A DNA stretch of 64,000 nucleotides from CAJBVG01 sp943372995 (GCA_943372995.1 CALSAQ010000005.1:62001-126000), one strand, 5' to 3'. Shown: positions 26,679 through 36,381, numbered from the stretch's first letter. Program-made: numbers and translations. The notes: generated from the sequence alone by a model not told the origin.

Positions 26679-27581
26679 ATGAAACTTTATAAAAAATATA
26701 TACTATTATTTTCAGTTGCTCTTGGAACACAAACAGCGTGGGCACAAGAAACGGATCCTGAAAAGTTATTACAAGAAATGACATCGAGTACTGCAAAAGA
26801 ATATGTGGCTGCGACTTTTAAAGGTACACGTTTAATAAACCAACACACTACAGAAGTAGGTGGAAGAAGAACATTAGACTATAGAATTGCTCATCGTTTT
26901 GGACCATTTAATTCTGGAGCTTACGACTTTTGGGGTTTAGATGGTGGTGCAAGTATTCGCATGAGTTTAGAGTATAGTTATGATGGTCGATTGCAAGTTG
27001 GTCTAGGAAGAACATCTATTGAAAAAACATTTGATTCGTATTTAAAATACAGACTACTACGTCAAACTAAAGACAATTCGGCTCCTGTGAGTGTTACTTT
27101 GTTTTCAGGTTTATATTATACAAACCTCCAAGGATCTGCAGCTCAAATTCAAGGAGTAGATAAATTTAAAAACAGCAGTTCTCGATTATCTTTTGCACAT
27201 CAAATTATGATTGCAAGAAAATTCTCAGAGAATTTATCACTTCAAGTAACTCCGAGTATGGTGCACTTTAATCAAGTAGACCTTATTACAGATAAAAACG
27301 ATACTTATGCATTGGGATTATTAGGTAGATATAAATTTACTAAACGTGCTGCTATTACATTCGAATATATGGCTCGAATGAATGAGTTCTCAAAAACTTC
27401 TACCTATTACGATTCTATGGGTATAGGTTTGGATATTGAAACTGGTGGACACGTATTCCAAATTCATCTCACTAATTCTCTTGGCATTACAGAGCCACAA
27501 TACATCAGTAAAACTAGCGATACTTGGTCTAACGGCGGAATGAGACTTGGGTTTAATATTTCGAGAGCTTTTACATTGTAA
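26679..27581 (+). CDS. DUF5777-family outer-membrane beta-barrel protein
   Basis: A 300-residue protein with a signal peptide ending AWAQ and alternating beta strands to the C-terminus, which finishes in FTL. The N-terminal AATFKGTRLINQHTTE, YRIAHRFGPFNSGAYDFWGLDGGASIRM and LQVGLGRTSIEKTFDSYLKY match the DUF5777 barrel family of Bacteroidota. Function is unknown. It is 10 bp behind two cytochrome-like lipoproteins, so the four genes from 25404 form one operon. Barrels with haem lipoproteins are the general plan of outer-membrane electron conduits, but that link is my inference. Confidence 0.85.
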   Translation: MKLYKKYILLFSVALGTQTAWAQETDPEKLLQEMTSSTAKEYVAATFKGTRLINQHTTEVGGRRTLDYRIAHRFGPFNSGAYDFWGLDGGASIRMSLEYSYDGRLQVGLGRTSIEKTFDSYLKYRLLRQTKDNSAPVSVTLFSGLYYTNLQGSAAQIQGVDKFKNSSSRLSFAHQIMIARKFSENLSLQVTPSMVHFNQVDLITDKNDTYALGLLGRYKFTKRAAITFEYMARMNEFSKTSTYYDSMGIGLDIETGGHVFQIHLTNSLGITEPQYISKTSDTWSNGGMRLGFNISRAFTL

Positions 27582-27624
27582 GAGATATGAGTTGTGAGAT
27601 TTGAGTTGTGAGATATGAGATATG
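27582..27624. repeat. Heptamer tandem repeat TGAGWTN
   Basis: Period-7 units TGAGTTG, TGAGATT, TGAGTTG, TGAGATA, TGAGATA begin at the base after the DUF5777 stop and run into the ATG of the serine hydrolase (27615). No inverted arm is present. Confidence 0.8.
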
Positions 27625-28919
27625 TAGTAAAACTGTTTTGCATTTTTCTATTTTGTTTTCTCTTTCAGAAAGAAACAAAAGCACAGGTGTACTTTCCTCC
27701 TCTTAGTGGTGCACAATGGGATACAATTAGCCCAGCTCAGCTAAATTGGTGTGAAGATAGCATTCCTGCATTATTGAATTTTGTTGGGGCTAATAATTCA
27801 AAAGGTTTTATTGTTTTAGTAAATGGTAAGATTGCCATCGAAAAATATTACGGAACATTCCAATCGGATAGTATTTGGTATTGGGCTTCAGCGGGTAAAT
27901 CTTTACTTGCCACAATTATCGGAATAGCTGAAGAAGAAAAGTTGTTAAGCATAGAAGAACCATCTAGTTTTTATTTAGATATCAATTGGTCGAGTTGTTC
28001 TTCATCTGAGGAAATGAAAATAACAATCAAACATCATCTCAGCATGACAACTGGATTAGATGATAACGTACCTGATGTAGATTGTACGCTTCCAAGTTGT
28101 TTAAATTGTATCGCTGAGCCAGGTAATAGATGGGCATACCATAATGCTCCATATACACTACTCGAAGAGGTAATGATTAATGCTGCTGGTATGTCGCTAA
28201 ATCAATACGTAAACGATAAGATAAAAACTAAAACCGGACTAACAGGTATTTATTTAAAACAAGGATACAATAATGTATTTTTCAGTAATGCCAGATCGAT
28301 GGCGCGTTTTGGTTTGCTTGCAATGAATAATTTCGTGTGGGATAATGATACTGTTCTTAAAGACGGTGTATACAAAACACAAATGACTAATACATCACAA
28401 AACTTAAATCTTTCTTATGGATATTTATGGTGGTTAAATGGAAAATCTTCATTTATGCTTCCACAAAGTCAGTTTGTATTTAACTCTCCACTCCTACCCG
28501 ACGCGCCCTCTGATTTATATTCTGCATTAGGGAAAAACGGACAGATTATTAATGTCATACCAAGCAAAAAAATGGTAGTTATCCGAATCGGAAATCAGCC
28601 GAGCAATTCTAACGAATTGCCTATGATTTTTAATAATGAAATTTGGAAAAGATTAAACCAAATAATTTGCAATACAACGAGTTCTAATATAGAAAGGAAT
28701 GACTCTTTTCAAATCTATCCAAATCCAAGTGATAATTATATCAACATAGACAATACGGGAACTATAAAATCTATTACTATTCTCAACACACTCGGACAAA
28801 CACAAACTGTTCTATTGGAGAATCAAAAAATTGATATTTCTAATCTTGCTGATGGAGTATATACTATAATTATTAATACAGATAGATCTAGCTACAAGAA
28901 AACCTTCATTAAAAATTAA
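27615..28919 (+). CDS. Secreted beta-lactamase-family serine hydrolase with T9SS type A domain
   Basis: A 434-residue protein. A signal peptide (about 1-24, ending TKAQ) precedes a class C beta-lactamase-like domain with the SxxK motif SAGK (Ser92, Lys95) and a YxN motif in RWAYHNAPYTL. A type A C-terminal sorting domain follows (about 360-434; YPNPSDNYINI, ADGVYTIII). It is therefore a secreted serine hydrolase, esterase or peptidase exported by the T9SS; resistance to beta-lactams is not implied. The ATG lies inside the heptamer repeat tract that follows the DUF5777 gene, so the start may have been set by the repeat. Confidence 0.88.
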   Translation: MRYVVKLFCIFLFCFLFQKETKAQVYFPPLSGAQWDTISPAQLNWCEDSIPALLNFVGANNSKGFIVLVNGKIAIEKYYGTFQSDSIWYWASAGKSLLATIIGIAEEEKLLSIEEPSSFYLDINWSSCSSSEEMKITIKHHLSMTTGLDDNVPDVDCTLPSCLNCIAEPGNRWAYHNAPYTLLEEVMINAAGMSLNQYVNDKIKTKTGLTGIYLKQGYNNVFFSNARSMARFGLLAMNNFVWDNDTVLKDGVYKTQMTNTSQNLNLSYGYLWWLNGKSSFMLPQSQFVFNSPLLPDAPSDLYSALGKNGQIINVIPSKKMVVIRIGNQPSNSNELPMIFNNEIWKRLNQIICNTTSSNIERNDSFQIYPNPSDNYINIDNTGTIKSITILNTLGQTQTVLLENQKIDISNLADGVYTIIINTDRSSYKKTFIKN

Positions 28920-28936
28920 TTGCTCACATTGGCTAA

Positions 28937-30178
28937 TTAACTCCTCTCTTCCCAAACTGCAACCAAGTGAACAATGGTATCCACAGCTAATTGCATATCT
29001 TGTACTGATACCCATTCCAATTTCGAATGAAAAGCATGTTCACCTGCAAAAATATTTGGGCACGGCAAACCCATAAACGACAAACGAGAACCATCTGTAC
29101 CACCACGAATTCCTCCACTCACGGGTTTCATCCCTGCTCTGGAAATAGCTTCTTCTGCATACGCCACCAATTGTGGGTGTTGCACTAAAATCTCTTTCAT
29201 ATTTCGATATTGAGTCTGTACATCTACTCTAAAACTTGAGCCTTTGTAGTTGGTCAACACTTCAGTAGCTAGTTCATTTAAATATGTTTCATATTCTGCA
29301 AGTTTTGCTGTTTCGAAATCTCGAATTATAAATTGTATGGTAGCAGTTTCCATACTTCCAGTAATTGCAACGGGGTGAACAAAGCCTTCTCTGCCCTCTG
29401 TTGTTTCTGGTGAAAGTTTGTCTTTAGGCAAGGCGGCTACAATTTCTGAAGCGATTTTAATTGCGTTTTCCATCTTGTCTTTTGCAAAACCTGGATGAGA
29501 TGCAACACCACTAATAATTATTGCCATTCCATCTGCAGAGAAAGTTTCGTCCTCGATATGACCTTTGGTTTCACCATCCATGGTATAAGCAAAGTCTGCA
29601 GCTAATTTTTTTAAGTTTACCTTATCAACACCTCTACCAATTTCTTCATCGGGGGTAAATAAAATTTTTATATCTCCATGTTTTATTTCCGGATGCAAGA
29701 TAAGTTGATTGATGGCATCCATAATTTCGGCTACACCTGCTTTATTATCGGCACCCAAAAGTGTAGTACCATCGGCAGTTATAATATCATTTCCTATTTG
29801 ATCGGCTAACGCGGGGTGCTCTGCAAATTTAAGCACCTGAGAAAGATCATTTGGCAGCACTATATCTTTCCCATCGTAATTCTCATGTATAATCGGATTT
29901 ACATTTTCACCTGTACAATCGGGTGAAGTGTCCATATGAGAACAGAAACAAATAACTGGAACTTTTTTTTCTGTGTTAGAAGGAAGTGTACCATAAACGT
30001 ATCCATTCTCATCCATTTCTGCATCAGAAATACCCATTTCTAATAACTGCTTAACTAATAGTTGAGCTAGATTTTTTTGTTTTTCAGTTGAAGGGCAACT
30101 AAGTGAATTAGGATCCGATTGAGTATCTATTTTTACATATTCTAAAAATCGCTCAGTTACTGTATAGTTAAATTTCAT
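28937..30178 (-). CDS. pepT: Peptidase T (tripeptide aminopeptidase)
   Basis: A 413-residue M20-family metallopeptidase. It removes N-terminal residues from tripeptides in the cytoplasm. The zinc-site motifs are visible: SHMDTSPDCTG near residue 80, LLGADNKAGVAE, the catalytic glutamates in FTPDEEIGRG, MDGETKGHIEDETF, and the final His in FAGEHAFHSKLEW. Its ATG overlaps the stop codon of the threonine aldolase gene by 1 bp, so the two are coupled. It is convergent with the serine hydrolase gene, with 17 bp between the stops. Confidence 0.95.
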   Translation of the reverse strand: MKFNYTVTERFLEYVKIDTQSDPNSLSCPSTEKQKNLAQLLVKQLLEMGISDAEMDENGYVYGTLPSNTEKKVPVICFCSHMDTSPDCTGENVNPIIHENYDGKDIVLPNDLSQVLKFAEHPALADQIGNDIITADGTTLLGADNKAGVAEIMDAINQLILHPEIKHGDIKILFTPDEEIGRGVDKVNLKKLAADFAYTMDGETKGHIEDETFSADGMAIIISGVASHPGFAKDKMENAIKIASEIVAALPKDKLSPETTEGREGFVHPVAITGSMETATIQFIIRDFETAKLAEYETYLNELATEVLTNYKGSSFRVDVQTQYRNMKEILVQHPQLVAYAEEAISRAGMKPVSGGIRGGTDGSRLSFMGLPCPNIFAGEHAFHSKLEWVSVQDMQLAVDTIVHLVAVWEERS

Positions 30179-31197
30179 TATGCTTTATAATTTTTAAGAG
30201 TATTGATGATATGTAAAATATTATCCTCTGTTAAATCTAAATGTACAACAAATCTCATGGTTTGTTTCCCCATTGTATTAGCAATTATTTGATGAGATTT
30301 CAAATAGGCAATAAACGACTCTGATGGGGTATTATCTTGCAATTTAAAAATGATAATATTGGTTTGTACGGGTAAAAGTTCTTTCACAAAAGAGCAATGA
30401 GTAAGCGCATCTCCAATCATTTTTGCTCTTCGATGATCATCTGCGATACGAACTACATTATTATTTAGAGCAAACATTGCTGCCGATGCTAATACTCCGG
30501 CTTGGCGCATCCCACCTCCAAGTAATCTTCTATACCTTCTGGCTTTTGCAATAAAATCTTTTGACCCTAACAGGGCTGAGCCCACGGGAGCTCCTAATCC
30601 CTTTGAAAAGCAAACTGAAATTGAATCAAAATATTTACTGTAGTCTTTCGCCAAATCTTTCGATTCTTCTAAAGCGTTGAAGATTCTTGCCCCGTCTAAA
30701 TGCAAGGGTAAATGATGCTTCTTACAAGTGGTAGATATTTCTGCAATCTCTTTAAGGGTATAATAACCTCCCCCTGCTTTGTTTAATGTGTTTTCCAATG
30801 CTACCAAAGATGTTCTTGGTAAATTAATCAAAGGAGGATGTATATTTTCTTCGATTTGCTCAGGAGTGATTTTTCCATTTGTACCTTGTACTGCTCTTAC
30901 TTGTACACCCGAATTAAAAGCCATACCACCACCTTCATAATTATAAATATGCGATGTAGCATCGCATATTACCTCATCTCCTGGTATGGTATGTGTTTTA
31001 ATGGCAATCTGATTAGTCATGGTTCCCGAAGGACAAAACACAGCCGTTTCGAAACCAAATACGCTTGCAATCTTCTGTTCAAGTTCATTTACACTCGGAT
31101 CTTCTCCATATACATCATCCCCTAAAGGTGCTTTATACATGGCCTCCAACATTTCTTTACTCGGTCGAGTAACAGTATCACTTCTTAAATCTATCAT
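30178..31197 (-). CDS. ltaE: Low-specificity L-threonine aldolase
   Basis: A 339-residue fold-type I PLP enzyme. It cleaves L-threonine or allo-threonine to glycine and acetaldehyde. The N-terminus IDLRSDTVTRPSKEM is the family hallmark. Other motifs are GDDVYGEDPSVNELE, PSGTMTNQIA, HLDGARIFNA (PLP-aspartate) and SVCFSKGLGAPVGS with the PLP-binding Lys. The stop overlaps the pepT start by 1 bp, giving a two-gene operon. Divergent from the choice-of-anchor L gene at 31263. Confidence 0.95.
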   Translation of the reverse strand: MIDLRSDTVTRPSKEMLEAMYKAPLGDDVYGEDPSVNELEQKIASVFGFETAVFCPSGTMTNQIAIKTHTIPGDEVICDATSHIYNYEGGGMAFNSGVQVRAVQGTNGKITPEQIEENIHPPLINLPRTSLVALENTLNKAGGGYYTLKEIAEISTTCKKHHLPLHLDGARIFNALEESKDLAKDYSKYFDSISVCFSKGLGAPVGSALLGSKDFIAKARRYRRLLGGGMRQAGVLASAAMFALNNNVVRIADDHRRAKMIGDALTHCSFVKELLPVQTNIIIFKLQDNTPSESFIAYLKSHQIIANTMGKQTMRFVVHLDLTEDNILHIINTLKNYKA

Positions 31198-31262
31198 AAT
31201 AGGTATGATTTTTGCTATTTTTAAATAAAAATAGGCGATTACAACTAAATTACCACAGCTTT

Positions 31263-33788
31263 TTGAATTTCATTAAAAATACAGGGTTATTATTAATATT
31301 TCTATTGTGCTCAACAAGTTCATTTGCTCAACTTAGGGTAAGCACAAATAGAACTGTTAGAGACTTAGTTACAAATGTATTGGCTAGTAAAGGGGTAACG
31401 GTAGACCAACAAAGTATTAACTCATCCGCTAATTTAAAAGCTATTGGATTTTTCGACGGTAGGAGTTCAAATATTGGCCTAGATAGTGGGATATTATTAT
31501 CTACAGGACTTGTATCTAGCGCTGTAGGGCCTAACATAAGCCCCAACACAGGAACTTCAAATAATCAACCTGGCGATTTAAACATAAAAGAACTAAACCC
31601 AGATGAAGAAAATTACGATGCTGCTTGGATAAGTTTTTCCTTCACGCCAGAATCCGATACCTTAAAATTTAGGATTGTTTTTGCTTCAGAAGAGTATCCG
31701 GAATATGTTGGACAAGCATTTAATGATTTGTTCGGATTGTTTATTCAGGAAAATAATGGAACAAACCAAGCCACTAATTTGGCACTAATACCAGGAACTA
31801 ACATTCCAATTTCTATAAAAAGCATTAATCCAAATTCAAATGCTCAATTCTATATCGATAATACCAATGGAGCAACGGTAAGTTTCGATGGTTTTACTAC
31901 CATCTTTGAAATTAAAACTGTAGTTGTACCTTGTAAATCATACAACTTAAAATTCTGTATTGCTGATTTAAAAGATTATCAGTTTGATTCTGGAATTTTC
32001 ATAGAAGCATTGAGTTTAAAAAGCATAAATAAACAAGCCATTACCGCAATAGCTAGCAAGGAAATTATATCTGAGTGCGATTCTATGTATGTTAATTTTC
32101 TAAGAAACTCCGACGATTTTTCCTCTCCATTAATTGTTAATTATTCTGTTTCTGGATCTGCAAAAAACAACATCGATTATACCCTAAGTAATAATAACGA
32201 AGTGATTATTCCAGCAGGTGTAAGATCTGCATTATTAAAAATTAAACCATTTCCCGACGGGATTGCTGAGCCATCAGAAAATATTGTTGTTAAAATAATT
32301 AATCCTGTTATCTGCGATACCCAATCTATAAATATCATAGTGATTGATTACAAACCTATAGACTCACTAGATTTTGATTTTATTTGTGGAGACTCTGTAG
32401 TGATTATAAATGTTTTAAGGCCAAATGATTTGGATAGTATCAGATGGTATAATTCCGATGGAAAGATAATCTCATTGGCTCGCTTTGCAGTACTACCAAT
32501 TGGAGACTCCAATTATGTTTACATCAAAAGCTACGAGAAATGTACTGGTAAGTTTTTTGTCGACTCCACCAAAATATTAAGCTATACTTTAAAGACCAAA
32601 TACGACTCAATTGTCTGTTTAGGAGATACTATATTTCTTCAAGTAAGTTCTGATTATGCAGGAGCAAAATACGAATGGAGCAACAGCACACAATCAGCAT
32701 TTTATCCCACGGCATTATCTTCTAGTCCATTTTTAATACCCCAACAATCTGGAGGTATAAACGTAAGGATTATTAATGAAGGAGTATGTGCACAAAAATC
32801 GATGAAGATTGAAGTAATCATTTTAAATGTAAAAGACACTGTTGTATCACTATGTGAAAGTGAAGATACTATTAGTTTATATGCTAGTGGTGGAGATCGT
32901 TATAAATGGACTCCAAGTGATTTTTTAAGTAGCGATACCGTTTCCAATCCTATATGCTCTGCAAAAACCGAGATGAATTATCAGGTGAAAATTGACAGAG
33001 CTCATTGTACCGAAACATTCAATGTAAGAGTACACATAGATACCGCTATTCATGTTAAAGCAAATGAGGATGTTTATATCTGTTCTCGAGAATTCGCTTC
33101 ATTAAATGCTGAAGGTTCACCAAATGGAATCTATACATGGATTCCAACATCTGGAATTGACAGCCCTAATATTGCTAAACCAAGAGCAAATCCAATAGAA
33201 ACAACCAAGTATTATGTATTAGGTTATAATGGAAATTGTATTAGCGTGGACTCGGTAACTGTATTTGTTGTAGAACCAATTAGTACAAATATTGAATATT
33301 CATTTGATTCCTGTAGTAGAACACTTACTGCTGTGCAGTTGGATGCTTCTGATTCTACAGATGTTACTTGGGACCTTGGAAATGGAACAAACCTATCAGG
33401 AAGAAGTATTCATTATCAATTTCCAACAGAGGGTGAATTTAAAATTACATCTTACATTAATAAACTAGCTCCGTGTATTGATTCTGGTGAATTTAAAGTA
33501 AACTTCTCCGCTACAGACGCAAGTAAAAGAAGAATCCCACAAGCCTTTAGTCCTAATGGCGATGGGGTTAACGACGAATTTAAAGTTCAGTTTGGAAATA
33601 TCCCTTGTAAGGTAGAGTACTTTAAAATATTTAATAGATGGGGGCAACAAGTTTTTGAAGCTAATCGAGAAGAATCTCTTAGTTGGGATGGTAAGTTAAA
33701 TGGACAACCCTGTGAGCCCGGTATATATGTATATCACTTAAAAGGTGATGGCTTCGAAGATGTTGGCTGGATAGCATTAGTAAAATAA
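31263..33788 (+). CDS. Choice-of-anchor L surface protein with T9SS type B sorting domain (copy 2)
   Basis: About 841 residues from the TTG at 31263, which gives a clean signal peptide ending SSFAQ. The frame is also open from a TTG at 31212. Domain order matches the protein at 22798: anchor L domain (GFFDGRSSNIGLDSGILLST, VFASEEYPEYVGQ), Calx-beta-like segment (NIDYTLSNNNEVIIPAG), Ig/PKD-like repeats, and the type B sorting domain (IPQAFSPNGDGVNDEF, IFNRWGQQVFE, EPGIYVYHL). The two are clear paralogues, 6 kb apart and on the same strand. A hairpin spans the stop codon. Confidence 0.88.
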   Translation: MNFIKNTGLLLIFLLCSTSSFAQLRVSTNRTVRDLVTNVLASKGVTVDQQSINSSANLKAIGFFDGRSSNIGLDSGILLSTGLVSSAVGPNISPNTGTSNNQPGDLNIKELNPDEENYDAAWISFSFTPESDTLKFRIVFASEEYPEYVGQAFNDLFGLFIQENNGTNQATNLALIPGTNIPISIKSINPNSNAQFYIDNTNGATVSFDGFTTIFEIKTVVVPCKSYNLKFCIADLKDYQFDSGIFIEALSLKSINKQAITAIASKEIISECDSMYVNFLRNSDDFSSPLIVNYSVSGSAKNNIDYTLSNNNEVIIPAGVRSALLKIKPFPDGIAEPSENIVVKIINPVICDTQSINIIVIDYKPIDSLDFDFICGDSVVIINVLRPNDLDSIRWYNSDGKIISLARFAVLPIGDSNYVYIKSYEKCTGKFFVDSTKILSYTLKTKYDSIVCLGDTIFLQVSSDYAGAKYEWSNSTQSAFYPTALSSSPFLIPQQSGGINVRIINEGVCAQKSMKIEVIILNVKDTVVSLCESEDTISLYASGGDRYKWTPSDFLSSDTVSNPICSAKTEMNYQVKIDRAHCTETFNVRVHIDTAIHVKANEDVYICSREFASLNAEGSPNGIYTWIPTSGIDSPNIAKPRANPIETTKYYVLGYNGNCISVDSVTVFVVEPISTNIEYSFDSCSRTLTAVQLDASDSTDVTWDLGNGTNLSGRSIHYQFPTEGEFKITSYINKLAPCIDSGEFKVNFSATDASKRRIPQAFSPNGDGVNDEFKVQFGNIPCKVEYFKIFNRWGQQVFEANREESLSWDGKLNGQPCEPGIYVYHLKGDGFEDVGWIALVK

Positions 33789-33825
33789 GTAGTACCCAAT
33801 TATATAGTACTACTTATTCTATATT
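33784..33825. terminator. Two-way terminator between surface-protein gene and lon
   Basis: Perfect 12-bp arms AATAAGTAGTAC (33784-33795) and GTACTACTTATT (33807-33818) surround an 11-base loop and are followed by a T-rich stretch. The left arm contains the stop codon of the upstream gene, and lon ends at 33830 on the other strand. Confidence 0.75.
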
Positions 33826-33829
33826 TTAA

Positions 33830-36277
33830 TTAAAAATTAATTGCGTTTTTTACTTTCTGTTTCATTAAAGCTAATTCTATCACCTCACTCATCTCGTTCA
33901 CATAATGAAAACGCAAATCTTTAACATACTTTGGGTTAATATCTAAAATATCTTTTCTATTTACATGACAAAGAATAATGTCTTTTATTCCTGCACGTTT
34001 AGCAGCTAATATCTTTTCTTTAATTCCACCAACTGGTAATACTTTTCCTCTCAAAGTTATTTCACCAGTCATCGCTAAATAAGGTTTTACTTTCCTTTGT
34101 GTGAAAGCCGAAGTAAGCGCGGTTAACATTGTTACACCCGCCGAAGGTCCGTCTTTAGGCACTGCACCTGCAGGAACGTGAATATGAATATCCCATTGAT
34201 CGAATAATTTGGGATCGATACCAAACTCTTCTCCATGTGCACGTAAATAAGCCAATGCAATTACTGCCGACTCTTTCATTACATCTCCTAAACTTCCTGT
34301 TAAAGTCAGTTTTCCTTTCCCTTTACTTAAACTTGTTTCAATAAATAAAATATCACCCCCTACTTGTGTCCAAGCTAAACCTGTTACCACTCCTGCCACA
34401 TCATTCCCTTGGTACATATCTTTATCGAATTCGGGAGCTCCCAGAATTCTCTCCACATCATCCTTCGTTAATACTTTGCGATACTTCTCTTTAATAGCCA
34501 CACTCTTTGCCACACCTCTAATTAGAGTAGCAATTTTTTTCTCTAATCCACGTACACCTGATTCTCTGGTATAATCCTCTACTACTTTCTCTATAATTTC
34601 AGGTTTTATTTCTAAATGACTTGGCTTCAACCCATGCTGTTCTCTTTGTTTAGGAACTAAGTATTGTTTAGCAATTTCAATTTTTTCTTCTATCGTATAT
34701 CCATTTACTTCAATAATTTCCATACGATCTCTTAATGCAGGATGTATGCCGCTTAATGAATTTGCAGTTGCAATAAACATCACATTTGATAAATCAAAAT
34801 CTAATTCTACATAATGATCTGCGAATGCATTGTTCTGCTCAGGGTCTAACACCTCCAATAGTGCTGAAGAAGGATCTCCTCTGAAATCGTTGCCAATTTT
34901 ATCAATCTCATCCAATACAAATACTGGATTTGCTGATTGTGCTTTTTTTAGAGATTGAATAATTCTACCTGGCATTGCACCAATATATGTTTTACGATGT
35001 CCACGTATATCAGCTTCATCTCTCACACCACCCAAAGCAATACGTACATACTTTCTACCTATAGATTTAGCAATAGATTTTCCTAATGAAGTTTTACCAA
35101 CTCCTGGAGGCCCTACCAAACATAAAATTGGAGCTTTCATATTATGCTTCAATTTTAATACTGCTAAGTACTCTAAAATTCTTTGCTTAACTTTTTCCAG
35201 TCCGAAATGATCTTGATCTAACACTTCTTGTGCAAATTTTAAATCAAAATTATCTTGAGTATATTCATTCCACGGCAGCTCCAATAATAACTCTGCATAA
35301 TTCATCAACACCGAATACTCAGCAGCAGCTGGATTCATTCGTTGAAGTTTATCCAATTCCTTGTTAAAAGTATCAGCAACATCTTGAGGCCATTTTTTCT
35401 TCTGCCCTCTTTCTCTTAAATTCTCGATTTCCAAATCTGGAGAGTCGCCACCTAATTCCTCTTGTATCTGTTTTAATTGTTGATGTAGAAAATATTCGCG
35501 TTGCTGACGATCAATATCCACCCTAACTTTCGATTGGATTTGATTTTTCAACTCTAACATCTGCAACTCTTTTGTAAGATGCTCTAACACCATTTGAGCG
35601 CGTTCTTTTAAATCGCCACTCTCCAACATTCTTTGCTTATCTCCTACTTCAGCGTTCATATTAGAACTGATGAAATTGATTAAGAACGATGGACTCTCAA
35701 TATTCTTGATTGCAAAACCAGCCTCAGAAGGAATATTAGGAGAAAGTTGAATGATTTGCATCGACATTTCTTTCAATGTTGCAAAAACGGCATCAAACTC
35801 TTTATCTACAACTAATTTTGCTTCTTCAAACTTTGTTACCCTTGCCTTTATGTAAGGATCTTCTTGAACAAGCTCTTCTAAGTTAAATCTCTTTTTCCCT
35901 TGTATAATTACAGTAGTATTGCCATCTGGCATTTGTAACATCTTAACGATGTATGCAATTGTGCCTACTTTCTGCAAATCATCAAAACTAGGGTCTTCAA
36001 TATTCACATCTTTTTGAGATACTACCCCAATAATTTTATTGCCTTTATAGGCTTCTTTTATCAAACGGATTGATTTATCTCTTCCTACTGTAATGGGAAT
36101 AACCACCCCTGGAAATAATACTGTATTTCTTAATGGTAATATTGACAGTATTTCAGGTGTCTCTTCCGAATTCATCACTTCTTCATCCTCTTGTGTCAGT
36201 AAGGGGAAAAACTCCGTATCGTCGTTCATGAAGCTACTTTCAAGATTTTTAATGTTAAATGGATCAAATATGCTCAT
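33830..36277 (-). CDS. lon: ATP-dependent protease Lon
   Basis: An 815-residue Lon protease that degrades misfolded and regulatory proteins in the cytoplasm. In order it has a LonN substrate domain (about 45-240, LPLRNTVLFPGVVIPI), coiled helical region, AAA+ domain (Walker A GPPGVGKTSLGKS, Walker B VFVLDEIDK) and the Ser-Lys protease domain (PKDGPSAGVT with the catalytic Ser, and the Lys in KVLPVGGIKEKILAA). The length is normal. The 104-bp upstream region holds a 14-bp perfect palindrome (36324-36337) that may be in the mRNA leader. It is transcribed alone, convergent with the surface-protein gene. Confidence 0.97.
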   Translation of the reverse strand: MSIFDPFNIKNLESSFMNDDTEFFPLLTQEDEEVMNSEETPEILSILPLRNTVLFPGVVIPITVGRDKSIRLIKEAYKGNKIIGVVSQKDVNIEDPSFDDLQKVGTIAYIVKMLQMPDGNTTVIIQGKKRFNLEELVQEDPYIKARVTKFEEAKLVVDKEFDAVFATLKEMSMQIIQLSPNIPSEAGFAIKNIESPSFLINFISSNMNAEVGDKQRMLESGDLKERAQMVLEHLTKELQMLELKNQIQSKVRVDIDRQQREYFLHQQLKQIQEELGGDSPDLEIENLRERGQKKKWPQDVADTFNKELDKLQRMNPAAAEYSVLMNYAELLLELPWNEYTQDNFDLKFAQEVLDQDHFGLEKVKQRILEYLAVLKLKHNMKAPILCLVGPPGVGKTSLGKSIAKSIGRKYVRIALGGVRDEADIRGHRKTYIGAMPGRIIQSLKKAQSANPVFVLDEIDKIGNDFRGDPSSALLEVLDPEQNNAFADHYVELDFDLSNVMFIATANSLSGIHPALRDRMEIIEVNGYTIEEKIEIAKQYLVPKQREQHGLKPSHLEIKPEIIEKVVEDYTRESGVRGLEKKIATLIRGVAKSVAIKEKYRKVLTKDDVERILGAPEFDKDMYQGNDVAGVVTGLAWTQVGGDILFIETSLSKGKGKLTLTGSLGDVMKESAVIALAYLRAHGEEFGIDPKLFDQWDIHIHVPAGAVPKDGPSAGVTMLTALTSAFTQRKVKPYLAMTGEITLRGKVLPVGGIKEKILAAKRAGIKDIILCHVNRKDILDINPKYVKDLRFHYVNEMSEVIELALMKQKVKNAINF

Positions 36278-36323
36278 AATGCTCTTCTTCTTCTAATAGT
36301 CAAAATGTCACAACAAGACCCTA

Positions 36324-36337
36324 AAAAGGGCCCTTTT
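36324..36337. promoter_or_regulatory. Perfect palindrome in the lon upstream region
   Basis: AAAAGGGCCCTTTT is a perfect 14-bp palindrome 47 bp upstream of lon, with outer arms CACAA and TTGTG around it. It could be a repressor site, a leader hairpin, or a leftover terminator of the DUF6702 gene upstream. The sequence does not decide between them. Confidence 0.4.
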
Positions 36338-36381
36338 GTGTTATTAAAGTATAATGTTCAAGGGATATGCCAAATCTGGCA

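Noticed and set aside
27615..28919. Antibiotic-resistance beta-lactamase
   Set aside because: The SxxK/YxN motifs fit the wider serine hydrolase family; the type A sorting domain and lack of other lactamase signatures argue for a secreted peptidase or esterase.
30838..31125. Plus-strand ORF inside ltaE
   Set aside because: Shadow of the well-conserved minus-strand aldolase frame.
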